The notes under the pieces were generated by a model, which made no database searches, was not told where the DNA came from, and worked only from the letters and a program-made list of their open reading frames with translations. This document shows positions 27,367-36,489 of a stretch of DNA of 64,000 bases, piece after piece. The stretch spans positions 2,790,001 through 2,854,000 of the forward strand of contig OW818645.1 in assembly GCA_942492835.1 (NCBI GenBank), read 5' to 3'. Numbering within the stretch: position 1 is the first letter of the stretch; each line of letters opens with the position of its first letter. A program made the translations under genes and the position numbers. The DNA comes from GWB2-37-7 sp942492835 (lineage in GTDB: Bacteria > Bacillota > Clostridia > Lutisporales > Lutisporaceae).

Positions 27367-27424
27367 AAAAACCTACCTACTAAATTGATTGTAGTTCAAT
27401 TTAAGTGGGTAGGTTTTTATTTTA
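27367..27424 (+). terminator. Strong terminator after uvrA
   Basis: A long imperfect hairpin: AAAACCTACC...AAATTGA pairs with TCAATTT...GGTAGGTTTT (about 20 pairs) and runs into TTTATTTT. Confidence 0.85.
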
Positions 27425-27536
27425 GTATAAATCTGTATTATTATTTTTTCTATTTTCACAAATATTACAAATATTTATGTTATTCTAATATTACTAAAAT
27501 ATACCGTAGTTATTTATAAGCAAAAGGGGTGAGAAT

Positions 27537-28976
27537 ATGAATAAAAAGATTAGATTTATAAGCTTATTTCTATCAGCTGTATTATTTATAGTAATGTTGA
27601 GTGGCTGTAGTTCAAGGGATGTAGAAGCGGCGAAGCAAATTGAAAGCAAAATAAAAGAACAGCAAGAAAAAACAAACAGCTTTATTAATATAAAAGAAGA
27701 AAATATAGATGCTCAAAATGCCATAAATATAATATCAGAGCTGTCTTCTGAAAAATATAAGGGAAGGAAGACAGGCAGCAAAGAAAATGAAATTGCATTA
27801 CAATACATATCAAACCAATTTAGAACAATCGGTCTAAAAAATCCAGAAGGTCTAGAAAATTATATGCAGTATTACTATCAGCCTGTTACTTGCCTAAAGG
27901 AAACTCCAAAGCTAAGACTACTTGATAAGGATGGAAACACTATTAAGGATTTTGAATATCCTAAGAATTTTGTATTTAGAGTGCTTTCGGACAGTACTGA
28001 GGATATAGATATAAAAGCGCCTATGCAAGTTATGAGTAGCATTGCAGAAATAAAGAATCACAGCTTCGAGAATCAAGAAGTTCTGTTATTCTCCAGCGCG
28101 GCACAGGGCAGAGCCTCAATGATGGCAATTGTAAATGAAATATACGATACAAAGGCTGCTGCAATTATTATTGAATTAGATGTGGATAGTGAGAATCAAC
28201 GTTATAGTGATTTATTAGTTACTCCGCTAAATAGACGCTGGGGAGAAAAATATAAGCCTGTAATTAATGTGGATTCTGCCACTTATGCAGAGCTTGCACA
28301 GGCGGCTGCTGAGCAGAAAATGATAGACCTGCAATTTAGCTCCACAGAAGAAAACTATAAAACTGCCAACGTAGTCGGTTATATACCGGGTACTGATGAA
28401 GAGCTTAAGGATGAATACATTATCATAGGTGGACATATGGATCATGTTGGGGATAATCTGAATGGGACATACAACCCTGGAGCCTTTGACAATGCATCAG
28501 GTACAGCAGCAATGATAGAAATAGCAAGAGTAATATCAGAGAATGATATTAAACCAAAGAAAACCTTAGTATTTATAGCCTTTAATGGCGAGGAATATGG
28601 ATTAATTGGCTCTGAATGTTATGTAGCAGAGCCTGTATTTCCGATTAAGAATGCAGTAATGATAAATCTTGATATGGTAGGTTCTTCTGCCATAGTGCCA
28701 CTTTCCATAGCAGCCAGTATGAGCCATGTACTTGATCTTAGATCTGAGTTTTTAGAACTAGGGAAGTCTTTAGGAATAGATGTAGAGGAAAGTGATATTA
28801 CAGCCAGTGATCATTTTAGCTTTGGGGAAAAGTCTGTTCCTACTGTAATGCTTTCACATATGGATGATAAAAATGGATATCACAGTCCTAATGATACAAT
28901 GGAAGATATTGATAGAGGGCGTTTAAAGGAAGTAATAGAGCTTGTTTTGCACTATATAGATAAAAAGGCATATTAA
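27537..28976 (+). CDS. M28-family zinc aminopeptidase, lipoprotein
   Basis: The 479-residue protein has a lipobox (LSGC, C24) and so is tethered to the outer face of the membrane. The M28 di-zinc site is complete by eye: GGHMDH (298-303), FDNASG, catalytic GEE in FNGEEYGL, NLDMVG and a late His in SHMDD. It should remove N-terminal residues from extracellular peptides. It lies 20 bases upstream of the permease/M28-like fusion gene, whose C-terminal half looks like a decayed copy of this same domain. Confidence 0.85.
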   Translation: MNKKIRFISLFLSAVLFIVMLSGCSSRDVEAAKQIESKIKEQQEKTNSFINIKEENIDAQNAINIISELSSEKYKGRKTGSKENEIALQYISNQFRTIGLKNPEGLENYMQYYYQPVTCLKETPKLRLLDKDGNTIKDFEYPKNFVFRVLSDSTEDIDIKAPMQVMSSIAEIKNHSFENQEVLLFSSAAQGRASMMAIVNEIYDTKAAAIIIELDVDSENQRYSDLLVTPLNRRWGEKYKPVINVDSATYAELAQAAAEQKMIDLQFSSTEENYKTANVVGYIPGTDEELKDEYIIIGGHMDHVGDNLNGTYNPGAFDNASGTAAMIEIARVISENDIKPKKTLVFIAFNGEEYGLIGSECYVAEPVFPIKNAVMINLDMVGSSAIVPLSIAASMSHVLDLRSEFLELGKSLGIDVEESDITASDHFSFGEKSVPTVMLSHMDDKNGYHSPNDTMEDIDRGRLKEVIELVLHYIDKKAY

Positions 28977-28996
28977 GCTTAGGAGAGTGTATCTGT

Positions 28997-31360
28997 ATGA
29001 GGAGACTAAAAATATTAACTAAAATGAATTACACCTTAATAATAGGACTATGTATAATATTACTTATTGCCGCTGTTAGCTTTTACCCTGAACACTTTGC
29101 TACCTCTGACCCATATGCTAAGGAAACTCTTCAATATGAAAAGGATACAGGTAAGATGCTTGTACCACCGGTGCCTCCTGGAGAAGAATATAAATGGGGA
29201 ACAGATGAAAAGGGCAGAGATCTTCGCAGCTTGATAGCATATGGTTGTCGAGCTACCATGCTTATGGCTCTAGGAGTAGCCTTTATAAGACTGATTATAG
29301 CATTACCGTTAGCGATTGTGGCAGGATACAAAAGCAAGGTGGCATCTGCAATAATTAATTTTTTTAATATAACCTTCAATGCTTTCCCATTAATACTAAT
29401 TATTTTGTTGTTAACTAGAATAGATTTGTTTAATGATTTATTTCCAAACCCAATGTCTGCTGCCGCCATAATTATGAGTATATTTGGCTGGAGCAAGCTT
29501 GCAAAGCTTCTTACAAAGACAGTTGAGGATGTTTTGGCACAAGATTTTATAGAAGGTGAAATAGCAATTGGCAAAACTAAGCTGGATATTGCTGTTCAAA
29601 ACGTAATGCCTCACATAATACCTTCAATAGTAGTATTTTTTTTCCTGGAAATTGCAGTGGTATTACTGCTTTTGGCACAGGTTGGAGTGTTGGGGCTTGT
29701 ACTTAGCGGAGGCTTGGTAGATGCACAATACGGAAACCTTAGAGTACCTTATGAATTTGACTGGGCATCTTTGTTGGTTTTCTCCCATGAATTATTTAAC
29801 ACCAGTAAGATGTGGTTGATTACATATCCAGCAGGGGCATTCGCACTAAGCATAATAGGCTTTAATCTGCTAGGTGAGGGGATAAGAATAGAACTTGAAA
29901 AAAGAAATTCTAGGGTGATTACCTCAATAAAGAGGGCACCAGAATTTCTATCACCCTTTAGACTAATTTATGAGCTTAGAAATATAAAGCTTTATAAGAA
30001 AAATGTGTATAGCAAGCTGGGAATTATAATACTCATACTGATTATAGTGTTTTTCCCAAAACCTCAAAGTGAACATAGCTTTGACAGCGTAATCGCATTT
30101 GAAACCATTCAAGACATTGGTAGCAATGAGTTTAAGTATAGAGAGTATAAGGTCGAAAGAAATGTTATTGCACTTAATTATCTATCAGATAAACTAAAGC
30201 AATACAATATACAGCCCTTTGATAAGAAATATGTCCATGAAATGCTAACACAAGATACTCCAGAAATTGTAGACTCGAAAATGATAATAAGCTCAAAAAA
30301 GAGTGATTCTACAAAACTCATATATAAGAAGGATTATATACTTGCAGAGCCTGTCAAAGCAAATGGAAGCTTTGAACTGGTACAGCTTGATAAGACAATA
30401 TTCAAGGATTATAGCAAGATATTGAGTCTGTCGGAACAATATAGAGACAAGATACTTTTGATAGATATAAGAGGGATGGAATATAATGAGTTCAGTTATA
30501 TAATATCGGATATAAAAAATATGCTAAAACCCAAAGGGATAATCTTTGTAGAGGATTGGAGCAGTACAGAGGGAAGAGGCAATAGAACTAATTATGTCAG
30601 AGAAATGGGTGACATATTTACATTACTTATTTCAAGTGATAAAGGAGAAGAGCTTCTTAATCAGAAGGATATTACAATATCAATAGAGATAGATATCGAG
30701 ATTGTTAAGCAGATATTATATGCTAATGTTATGGGTATAATACCAGGTAAGGATGAGATATTAAAAAATGACATTATAATAATAGGCAGTAGTATAAGCA
30801 GTATTACAGAAAGTATTGGAAAGGGCAACTATCAAGCACTAAGCACTGGTGGAGTTGCTATAGAGCTTGAGCTAGCAAGAATGTTGTCCCAAGCACCAGA
30901 AGCACCTGATAGAACAGTTATTTTTGCTTTCTGGGATGAATCCAACAGGTTTAATAAGGGAGCAAAGATATTCTCAAATAAATATATAGACAGATCACAA
31001 AGTAATGTTTTCTACGTAGATATAGGTGAGCTTGAGGACGATGTACTTATAATAGACTCTTCTGGCATAAAACCTAAGAACAAAAAAGGTCAAAGCTATG
31101 TAAAAAGCTTAAAAAGCAATATCGATAATAATAACATAGAAGCAGTGTTTAGATCCATTAGCAATAGCTCCATAGATACATTTTCAAGCAGTAAACAGGA
31201 GGTTTTAGCTTTTGACAGTGCGAATCCTTTGTATGTGGTAGAAACCAAAAAGGGACAAAAATCTGCTGAGTTAAATAGAGAAGATTTGATTAGATTCCAC
31301 AATATTGGCCAAATGATAATAGATACAGTATTTGATATAATATATGATAAAAGGACTTAA
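28997..31360 (+). CDS. DppC/OppC-type ABC permease fused to a degenerate M28 peptidase-like ectodomain
   Basis: The 787-residue protein combines two parts. Residues 1 to about 320 form a binding-protein-dependent permease with about six helices, an N-terminal GTDEKGRDL typical of DppC proteins, and an EAA-type loop (EGEIAIGKTKLDIAVQNVMP). A seventh helix (about 340-355) then leads to a ~430-residue outer domain. That domain follows the upstream M28 protein: NVMGIIPGKDE versus NVVGYIPGTDE, and GSSISS (597-602) where the peptidase has GGHMDH; the metal-binding Asp is missing and GEE becomes DES (647-649). It is therefore probably a non-catalytic peptide-binding or structural domain. No permease partner, ATPase or binding protein lies nearby. 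Start ATG follows TAGGAGAG. Confidence 0.8.
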   Translation: MRRLKILTKMNYTLIIGLCIILLIAAVSFYPEHFATSDPYAKETLQYEKDTGKMLVPPVPPGEEYKWGTDEKGRDLRSLIAYGCRATMLMALGVAFIRLIIALPLAIVAGYKSKVASAIINFFNITFNAFPLILIILLLTRIDLFNDLFPNPMSAAAIIMSIFGWSKLAKLLTKTVEDVLAQDFIEGEIAIGKTKLDIAVQNVMPHIIPSIVVFFFLEIAVVLLLLAQVGVLGLVLSGGLVDAQYGNLRVPYEFDWASLLVFSHELFNTSKMWLITYPAGAFALSIIGFNLLGEGIRIELEKRNSRVITSIKRAPEFLSPFRLIYELRNIKLYKKNVYSKLGIIILILIIVFFPKPQSEHSFDSVIAFETIQDIGSNEFKYREYKVERNVIALNYLSDKLKQYNIQPFDKKYVHEMLTQDTPEIVDSKMIISSKKSDSTKLIYKKDYILAEPVKANGSFELVQLDKTIFKDYSKILSLSEQYRDKILLIDIRGMEYNEFSYIISDIKNMLKPKGIIFVEDWSSTEGRGNRTNYVREMGDIFTLLISSDKGEELLNQKDITISIEIDIEIVKQILYANVMGIIPGKDEILKNDIIIIGSSISSITESIGKGNYQALSTGGVAIELELARMLSQAPEAPDRTVIFAFWDESNRFNKGAKIFSNKYIDRSQSNVFYVDIGELEDDVLIIDSSGIKPKNKKGQSYVKSLKSNIDNNNIEAVFRSISNSSIDTFSSSKQEVLAFDSANPLYVVETKKGQKSAELNREDLIRFHNIGQMIIDTVFDIIYDKRT

Positions 31361-31385
31361 GAATGTTGAATTCTTAAGCCCTTTT
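31356..31385. terminator. Bidirectional terminator
   Basis: CTTAAGAAT (31356-31364) pairs with ATTCTTAAG (31370-31378), flanked by T-rich stretches on both strands. It overlaps the stop codon of the fusion gene and serves the convergent acyltransferase gene. Confidence 0.8.
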
Positions 31386-32444
31386 ATTTTTCATAAGAAG
31401 AGGTTTAGGTGTACAACCAAGATACTTTGAATAGGGTATTCTATAAGCTATGTATGCCAGCGCTAAGGATGTCAAAGTATCTAGCAGCAGTAATATAGCA
31501 ATACCAATAATGCTGCCCCATACAACTCGGATTCCAACAATTCTAAAGCAAGCAATGATAATGTCTATCAGTAATACATGGATAAAGTATATAAAAAAGG
31601 ATTGCTCTGAAACCCATCTTATAAAAGCTGACTCCTTTAAACTGCTAATTGAGAAAACAGAATAAAAGAACAGTAAGCTAGCAAAACAGTAAAGCATTAC
31701 AGTTGGCTTCATAGAGGAACCGTAGGTATTGCTGAGTCTGCTGTCTATATAAAGCGCTGCAAAGCTGATAATCCATACTAAGCCCAATTTAAGCTTCGAA
31801 GACATAAGGAATGTCTCAAATTTTTCTCTGTATTTAGCGAAATACATACCAAATACAAAGTAAAACAGCCAAGTAGGGAAGAGCAAGGAATACCCAAATG
31901 ATGTTTTAGGCATTATGTATATGTACCACCTGAATAGATATGCTCCCAAGTGTATGTAGGCTGTAATAAAGAAGGATACAAGCATCAAGGTTTTTTCATA
32001 TTTTGAATTTATAAGCTTTGCCAATAAACCATAGATAAGGTACATCTGCAAAATTATTATTATGAAATATAATTGGGGTGCAGCCTTGCCATAAGCCAGG
32101 TTTTTAATGAAGCTGGACAGAAAGGGCAAAGTAAAAGCGGCACTAAGACTATTTCTAATGCTATACAACATGTAAATCAAGGTCCAAACAACATAAGGTA
32201 TGAAGATTTTCTTTAATCTTTTTAGTAGAAAGTTGGATTTTTCAGCCTTAGGCTTATTCATACCACTGTAGTATAGAAGGAACCCAGAAAGTATAATGAA
32301 TAAAGGTACTGCAAACCTAACCCCTTGATTTAGCAGATATGCTATGCTGTTAACAGTGACATATTTACTAGTTACATGTATGGTTATTACCGCCAGAACT
32401 GCTATAGCTCTTAAATAATCAAATTCCTTTAGACGAGTTTTCAT
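31374..32444 (-). CDS. Acyltransferase family 3 membrane protein (OafA-like)
   Basis: The 356-residue protein has about ten hydrophobic helices. Its N-terminus reads FDYLRAIAVLAVITIHVTS, containing the conserved RA...H motif of acyltransferase-3 enzymes, and later VPLFIILSGFLL. Such proteins transfer acyl groups to cell-surface sugars or peptidoglycan. The substrate cannot be assigned. GAGGT precedes the start on the minus strand. Confidence 0.85.
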   Translation of the reverse strand: MKTRLKEFDYLRAIAVLAVITIHVTSKYVTVNSIAYLLNQGVRFAVPLFIILSGFLLYYSGMNKPKAEKSNFLLKRLKKIFIPYVVWTLIYMLYSIRNSLSAAFTLPFLSSFIKNLAYGKAAPQLYFIIIILQMYLIYGLLAKLINSKYEKTLMLVSFFITAYIHLGAYLFRWYIYIMPKTSFGYSLLFPTWLFYFVFGMYFAKYREKFETFLMSSKLKLGLVWIISFAALYIDSRLSNTYGSSMKPTVMLYCFASLLFFYSVFSISSLKESAFIRWVSEQSFFIYFIHVLLIDIIIACFRIVGIRVVWGSIIGIAILLLLDTLTSLALAYIAYRIPYSKYLGCTPKPLLMKNKRA

Positions 32445-32572
32445 AAGTTTATTACCTCACATTCTTGTATTAATAAAATATAGAATTTTACTTGTTAAAG
32501 GGTAAAAAAGCTAGTACTTTATGAGTATAACATAATTTACCATAGAAAATGTTGTTTTTGATTTATCCCAAC

Positions 32573-32600
32573 AAAAAAGCTGTATCTCTCGATACAGCTT
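32573..32600 (-). terminator. Terminator of the minus-strand membrane protein gene
   Basis: AAGCTGTATC (32577-32586) and GATACAGCTT (32591-32600) form a perfect 10-bp stem; on the minus strand it is followed by a T-run. Confidence 0.8.
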
Positions 32601-32608
32601 CATAGCTT

Positions 32609-33286
32609 CTAAAACTTCTTTTGCTTTACTTCATTTTTCAACAGAACTCCCTTTATCTGCTTTAAGGTTTCAATGTCTGCCTCCAGGGTTATTTTACCCA
32701 GATCATGGCTTTGCTCTATTACTAGCTTGTTGTTTAAGTCCATAAAGTTAATTATTCTTATAAAGGGGTAATAACCTGAAGGGTTTTGGTAGTTTGATGG
32801 TAATGGAAGCTCCAGTCTCAAATCTATACCCATTATTATTATGCCTTTGTCTGTTATATATGCTTTCATAGACTTGGTATGAATATAGAATAGAATCTCT
32901 GTAACGATTATAAATGAAATAACAAATATTATTGACTGTGTTGTGATAACTGAAAATTTTCTTGTCTGAACAAATGGTATCAATATGCTTAGTGAGGGTA
33001 ATAAATATACTAACAATCTATCAGCCAGTCTGAATTTTGTCAAAGGCAGTTTAACATAAACCTTTGTGGGTTTTAAAAACTTGTTAGCGTAGTAATACTT
33101 TACCCCTGCTTGGGTATAGAGCATAATGAAAATTCCAATAGCGGAGGATAAATAAAGTATAATAGACGCATAGGATAGATTTCCTGAAAGTAATATGTTA
33201 CTAATAAACCCGCTTGATATTGTAGAATATATAAAGTAAGCTAATAGTGATATTATAAATATGATGGTTTTCCTTGAACTTGCCAT
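32609..33286 (-). CDS. Membrane protein of unknown function (225 aa)
   Basis: Four hydrophobic helices fill the first ~135 residues in two pairs, followed by a soluble part with beta-strand character (YITDKGIIIMGIDLRLELPLP...) that resembles membrane-associated PH-like domains. No catalytic motif is seen. GGGG precedes the start. It is a single gene transcribed away from uvrC. I do not recognise the family. Confidence 0.65.
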   Translation of the reverse strand: MASSRKTIIFIISLLAYFIYSTISSGFISNILLSGNLSYASIILYLSSAIGIFIMLYTQAGVKYYYANKFLKPTKVYVKLPLTKFRLADRLLVYLLPSLSILIPFVQTRKFSVITTQSIIFVISFIIVTEILFYIHTKSMKAYITDKGIIIMGIDLRLELPLPSNYQNPSGYYPFIRIINFMDLNNKLVIEQSHDLGKITLEADIETLKQIKGVLLKNEVKQKKF

Positions 33287-33459
33287 GAAAATTCCCCTTT
33301 CTTATGTATAAATATTAAGCCTATAAACATTATTCCATTTTTAGAAAAATATATTATTACTTAACATAATATAAAATATTATATCCTCTAAATTATAGTA
33401 GAAAACTCTCTAAAAATCAAATATTTGCTAAGATTGATAATTTTAAATAGGAGGAAAAT

Positions 33460-35331
33460 ATGAGTAACATACTGTCTCTTGAAGATAAACTGAAAAACCT
33501 TCCGGAAAACCCCGGAGTTTATATAATGAAGGATGAAACAAATGACATTATATATGTAGGTAAAGCAAAAAATCTAAAAAATAGAGTAAAGCAATACTTC
33601 CAATCCTCTCGTGGTCACAGTCCTAAGGTGGTTGCTATGGTGGAGAAAATCAGGGATTTGGAGTATATAATAACGGATACTGAGCTTGAAGCTCTTATAT
33701 TAGAGTGCAATTTAATAAAAAAGCACAGACCAAGATATAACATTCTTCTTAAGGATGACAAGCAATACCCTTATATAAAGGTAACTGTAAATGAGACTTA
33801 TCCTCGTATTATGATAACGAGACAAATAAAGAGGGATGGAGCAAAGTATTTTGGACCCTATACAGATTTATCAGCAGTAAATAGGACTATTGAGATAATA
33901 AATAAGCTTTTCCCAATTAGAAGCTGTAATAAAAATATAGAAAGAATTGCGGGCAAGGAGAGACCTTGCCTAAACTTCCATATACATAGATGTATTGCAC
34001 CCTGCCAAGGCAACATAAGCAAGGAGGAGTACAGGGAGATTGTAAAAAGAATTATTATGGTATTAGATGGCAAACAAGAGGAGTTAATAGAAGAACTGCA
34101 TAAGAAAATGCAATACGCTGCAGAAAATTTAAACTTTGAGGAAGCGGCAGAGCTAAGAGATAGTATTGCAGCAGTGAGGAAAATAGCTGAGAGACAAAAG
34201 ATAATATCCTCATCCTTCATAGATCAGGATGCTATAGCTATGGCTCGTCAAGATGGTGAGGCATGTATGCAGGTGTTTTTCATAAGAGGAGGCAAACTTA
34301 TTGGCAGAGAACACTTCTTGTTGGATGGCGGAGACTTGGATAATCGCGGCGAGGTTATAAGCAGCTTTATAAAGCAGTTTTACAACGGTGATACCTTTGT
34401 GCCAAAGGAGATTATACTCCACCAGAATATTGATGATATAGAAGTCTTAGAGAGCTGGCTTAGTGAGAAGCGAGGCAGCAAGGTAAAGCTTACCATACCT
34501 CAAAAGGGTGAGAAACAAAAGCTTATTGAAATGGTAAGTAAGAACGCAGAGGATACAATAAAGCTCATTATGGAAAAGTATAAGCAGGATGAGGAAAAGA
34601 CCTTAGGTGCATGCAGAGAGCTAGCAGACTATATAGGACTTGTGGAGCCGCCAAAGCGTATTGAAGCCTTTGATATATCCCACCTACAGGGAGTAGAAAA
34701 CGTAGGCTCTATGATAGTATTTGAAAATGGAAGACCAAAAAATAAAGACTATAGAAGATTTAAGATAAAGTATGTTGATGGTGCCAATGACTATGAAAGT
34801 ATGCGAGAGGTAGTAGAAAGACGATTTGTTCATGGCATGAAGGAACGAGAACAGCTTGAAGCCGCAGGTATAGATATTGAAGCAGGAAAGTTTTCTATAT
34901 TTCCTGAGCTAATACTCATTGATGGAGGATTAGGGCAGATAAATGCAGTGTTACCAGTGCTTAGAAGGTTAGGCATAAATATTCAGGTGTGTGGCATGGT
35001 GAAGGATGACAAGCATCGAACAAGAGGCTTAATATATAATGAGAATGAAATAACTATGCCAATAAGCTCACATGCCTTCAGATTAATTACAAATATACAG
35101 GATGAAGCACATAGGTTTGCAATATTTTATCATAGAAGTTTAAGAGCGAAAACCGCTGTAAAGTCGCAGCTAGACGAAATCCCTGGTATTGGTCCTGCTA
35201 GAAGGCAGGCTCTACTTAGGACGTTTGGCAGCCTAAAGAATATAAAGACTGCAAGTATTGAAGAGCTAAGTAATGTACAGGGTATGAACAAAAAAGCTGC
35301 AGAAATGTTATATAATTATTTTAATTTATAA
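33460..35331 (+). CDS. uvrC: Excinuclease ABC subunit C
   Basis: The 623-residue UvrC makes both incisions in nucleotide excision repair. The N-terminal GIY-YIG nuclease is visible (PGVYIMKD...IIYVGKAKNLKNR), then a cysteine cluster (C at RSCNK, RPCLNFH, RCIAPCQG), a UVR motif (about 205-235), the RNase H-like nuclease (FDISHLQG...IDGGLGQ) and C-terminal tandem helix-hairpin-helix motifs (IPGIGPARR, VQGMNKKAA). AGGAGG precedes the start. Unlike uvrB, I see no LexA box upstream. Confidence 0.97.
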   Translation: MSNILSLEDKLKNLPENPGVYIMKDETNDIIYVGKAKNLKNRVKQYFQSSRGHSPKVVAMVEKIRDLEYIITDTELEALILECNLIKKHRPRYNILLKDDKQYPYIKVTVNETYPRIMITRQIKRDGAKYFGPYTDLSAVNRTIEIINKLFPIRSCNKNIERIAGKERPCLNFHIHRCIAPCQGNISKEEYREIVKRIIMVLDGKQEELIEELHKKMQYAAENLNFEEAAELRDSIAAVRKIAERQKIISSSFIDQDAIAMARQDGEACMQVFFIRGGKLIGREHFLLDGGDLDNRGEVISSFIKQFYNGDTFVPKEIILHQNIDDIEVLESWLSEKRGSKVKLTIPQKGEKQKLIEMVSKNAEDTIKLIMEKYKQDEEKTLGACRELADYIGLVEPPKRIEAFDISHLQGVENVGSMIVFENGRPKNKDYRRFKIKYVDGANDYESMREVVERRFVHGMKEREQLEAAGIDIEAGKFSIFPELILIDGGLGQINAVLPVLRRLGINIQVCGMVKDDKHRTRGLIYNENEITMPISSHAFRLITNIQDEAHRFAIFYHRSLRAKTAVKSQLDEIPGIGPARRQALLRTFGSLKNIKTASIEELSNVQGMNKKAAEMLYNYFNL

Positions 35332-35412
35332 GACATTATTATTATTTATGCGTATTATATTATGAAATTATTAAAACACACATTATAAAAGATAAATATG
35401 GAGGTAAATAAT

Positions 35413-35670
35413 ATGAATAAGAAGCTTTACAGATCAAGATCAGCTAGAATGTTGTCGGGAGTATGCGGTGGACTTGGGGACTATTTTTCAATAGATGTTA
35501 CAATTATTAGATTGGTTTGGGTGCTAATCTCAATAATGTCAGGTGGATTCCCGGGACTAATCGTCTATGTCATAGCTGTATTTATAATCCCAGAAGAACC
35601 TATAGGCTACTACAATGATGATATGAACAATTACAAACAATCAGAAAAGCAAGATGAGAATGAAGAATAA
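35413..35670 (+). CDS. PspC-domain membrane protein
   Basis: The start at 35413 follows GGAGGT. The 85-residue protein has the PspC signature LYRSRSARMLSGVCGGLGDYF and one or two hydrophobic helices (about 30-60), with an acidic tail. PspC-domain proteins take part in membrane-stress responses. It lies 12 bases upstream of the PHP hydrolase gene, so the two may be cotranscribed. Confidence 0.85.
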   Translation: MNKKLYRSRSARMLSGVCGGLGDYFSIDVTIIRLVWVLISIMSGGFPGLIVYVIAVFIIPEEPIGYYNDDMNNYKQSEKQDENEE

Positions 35671-35682
35671 GAAGGTGTACGT

Positions 35683-36429
35683 TTGAAATTACTGGTAGAT
35701 ACTCACTGTCATACAATTGCTAGTGGGCATGCATATAGTACTATAAAAGAAGTAGCTGAGGCAGCAGGACAAAAAGGCATGAAGATAATAGGTATGACTG
35801 ATCATGGACCTTCTATGCCAGGGGGACCACATTTATATCACTTTGGAAATCTTAGAATTATTCCAGAATATTTAAGCGGAGTAAGAATATTAAAAGGTGT
35901 AGAAGCAAATATTTTAAGCTACGATGGTCGTCTGGACATGCCAGAGAGTTATCTTAAAAGACTAGAGCTAGTTATGGCAGGCTTCCATGATATTTGTCTG
36001 GTACCTGGCAGCGTTGAAGAAAATACAAGAGCAGCTATAGCAGTGATGCAAAATCCTATTGTAGATGTATTTGTTCATCCAGGTAATCCACAGTATCCTA
36101 TAGATATTGAAAAGGTTGTGGATTGTGCTGTAGAAACAGGTACCTTAATAGAAATTAACAATAGCTCTTTTGGAAATACAAGACATGGCAGCAGCGAAAA
36201 TTGCAGACAAATTGCAGAGCAGGCAAAGAAAAAAGGTGCATTGCTGACCACAGGAAGTGATTCTCATTTCTGCTTTGATGCAGGTAAGCTTGATAAGGTT
36301 ATAAGCCTGTTTGAGGACTTAGGAATTACTGAAGAATTGGTAATAACCTCAAATCCTAATAGGCTGATAGAATTTTTGAACAAAAAGGGCAGAAACATCA
36401 AATATGGTATAGAAGCACCTGTAGTATAA
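35683..36429 (+). CDS. PHP-domain phosphoesterase (YcdX-like)
   Basis: The 248-residue protein has the PHP metal-binding pattern: DTHCHT near the N-terminus, MTDHGPSMPG, GVEANI, HPGNPQYP and GSDSHFC. YcdX-like proteins are trinuclear-zinc phosphatases. It starts at TTG with AAGGTG upstream. A second, distinct PHP protein is encoded at 39024. The substrate is unknown. Confidence 0.85.
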   Translation: MKLLVDTHCHTIASGHAYSTIKEVAEAAGQKGMKIIGMTDHGPSMPGGPHLYHFGNLRIIPEYLSGVRILKGVEANILSYDGRLDMPESYLKRLELVMAGFHDICLVPGSVEENTRAAIAVMQNPIVDVFVHPGNPQYPIDIEKVVDCAVETGTLIEINNSSFGNTRHGSSENCRQIAEQAKKKGALLTTGSDSHFCFDAGKLDKVISLFEDLGITEELVITSNPNRLIEFLNKKGRNIKYGIEAPVV

Positions 36430-36489
36430 AATCATACTTTTAAAGAGTAAGAATATATATAGAGTAAAAGCTTATCTGGAGGGATACAA

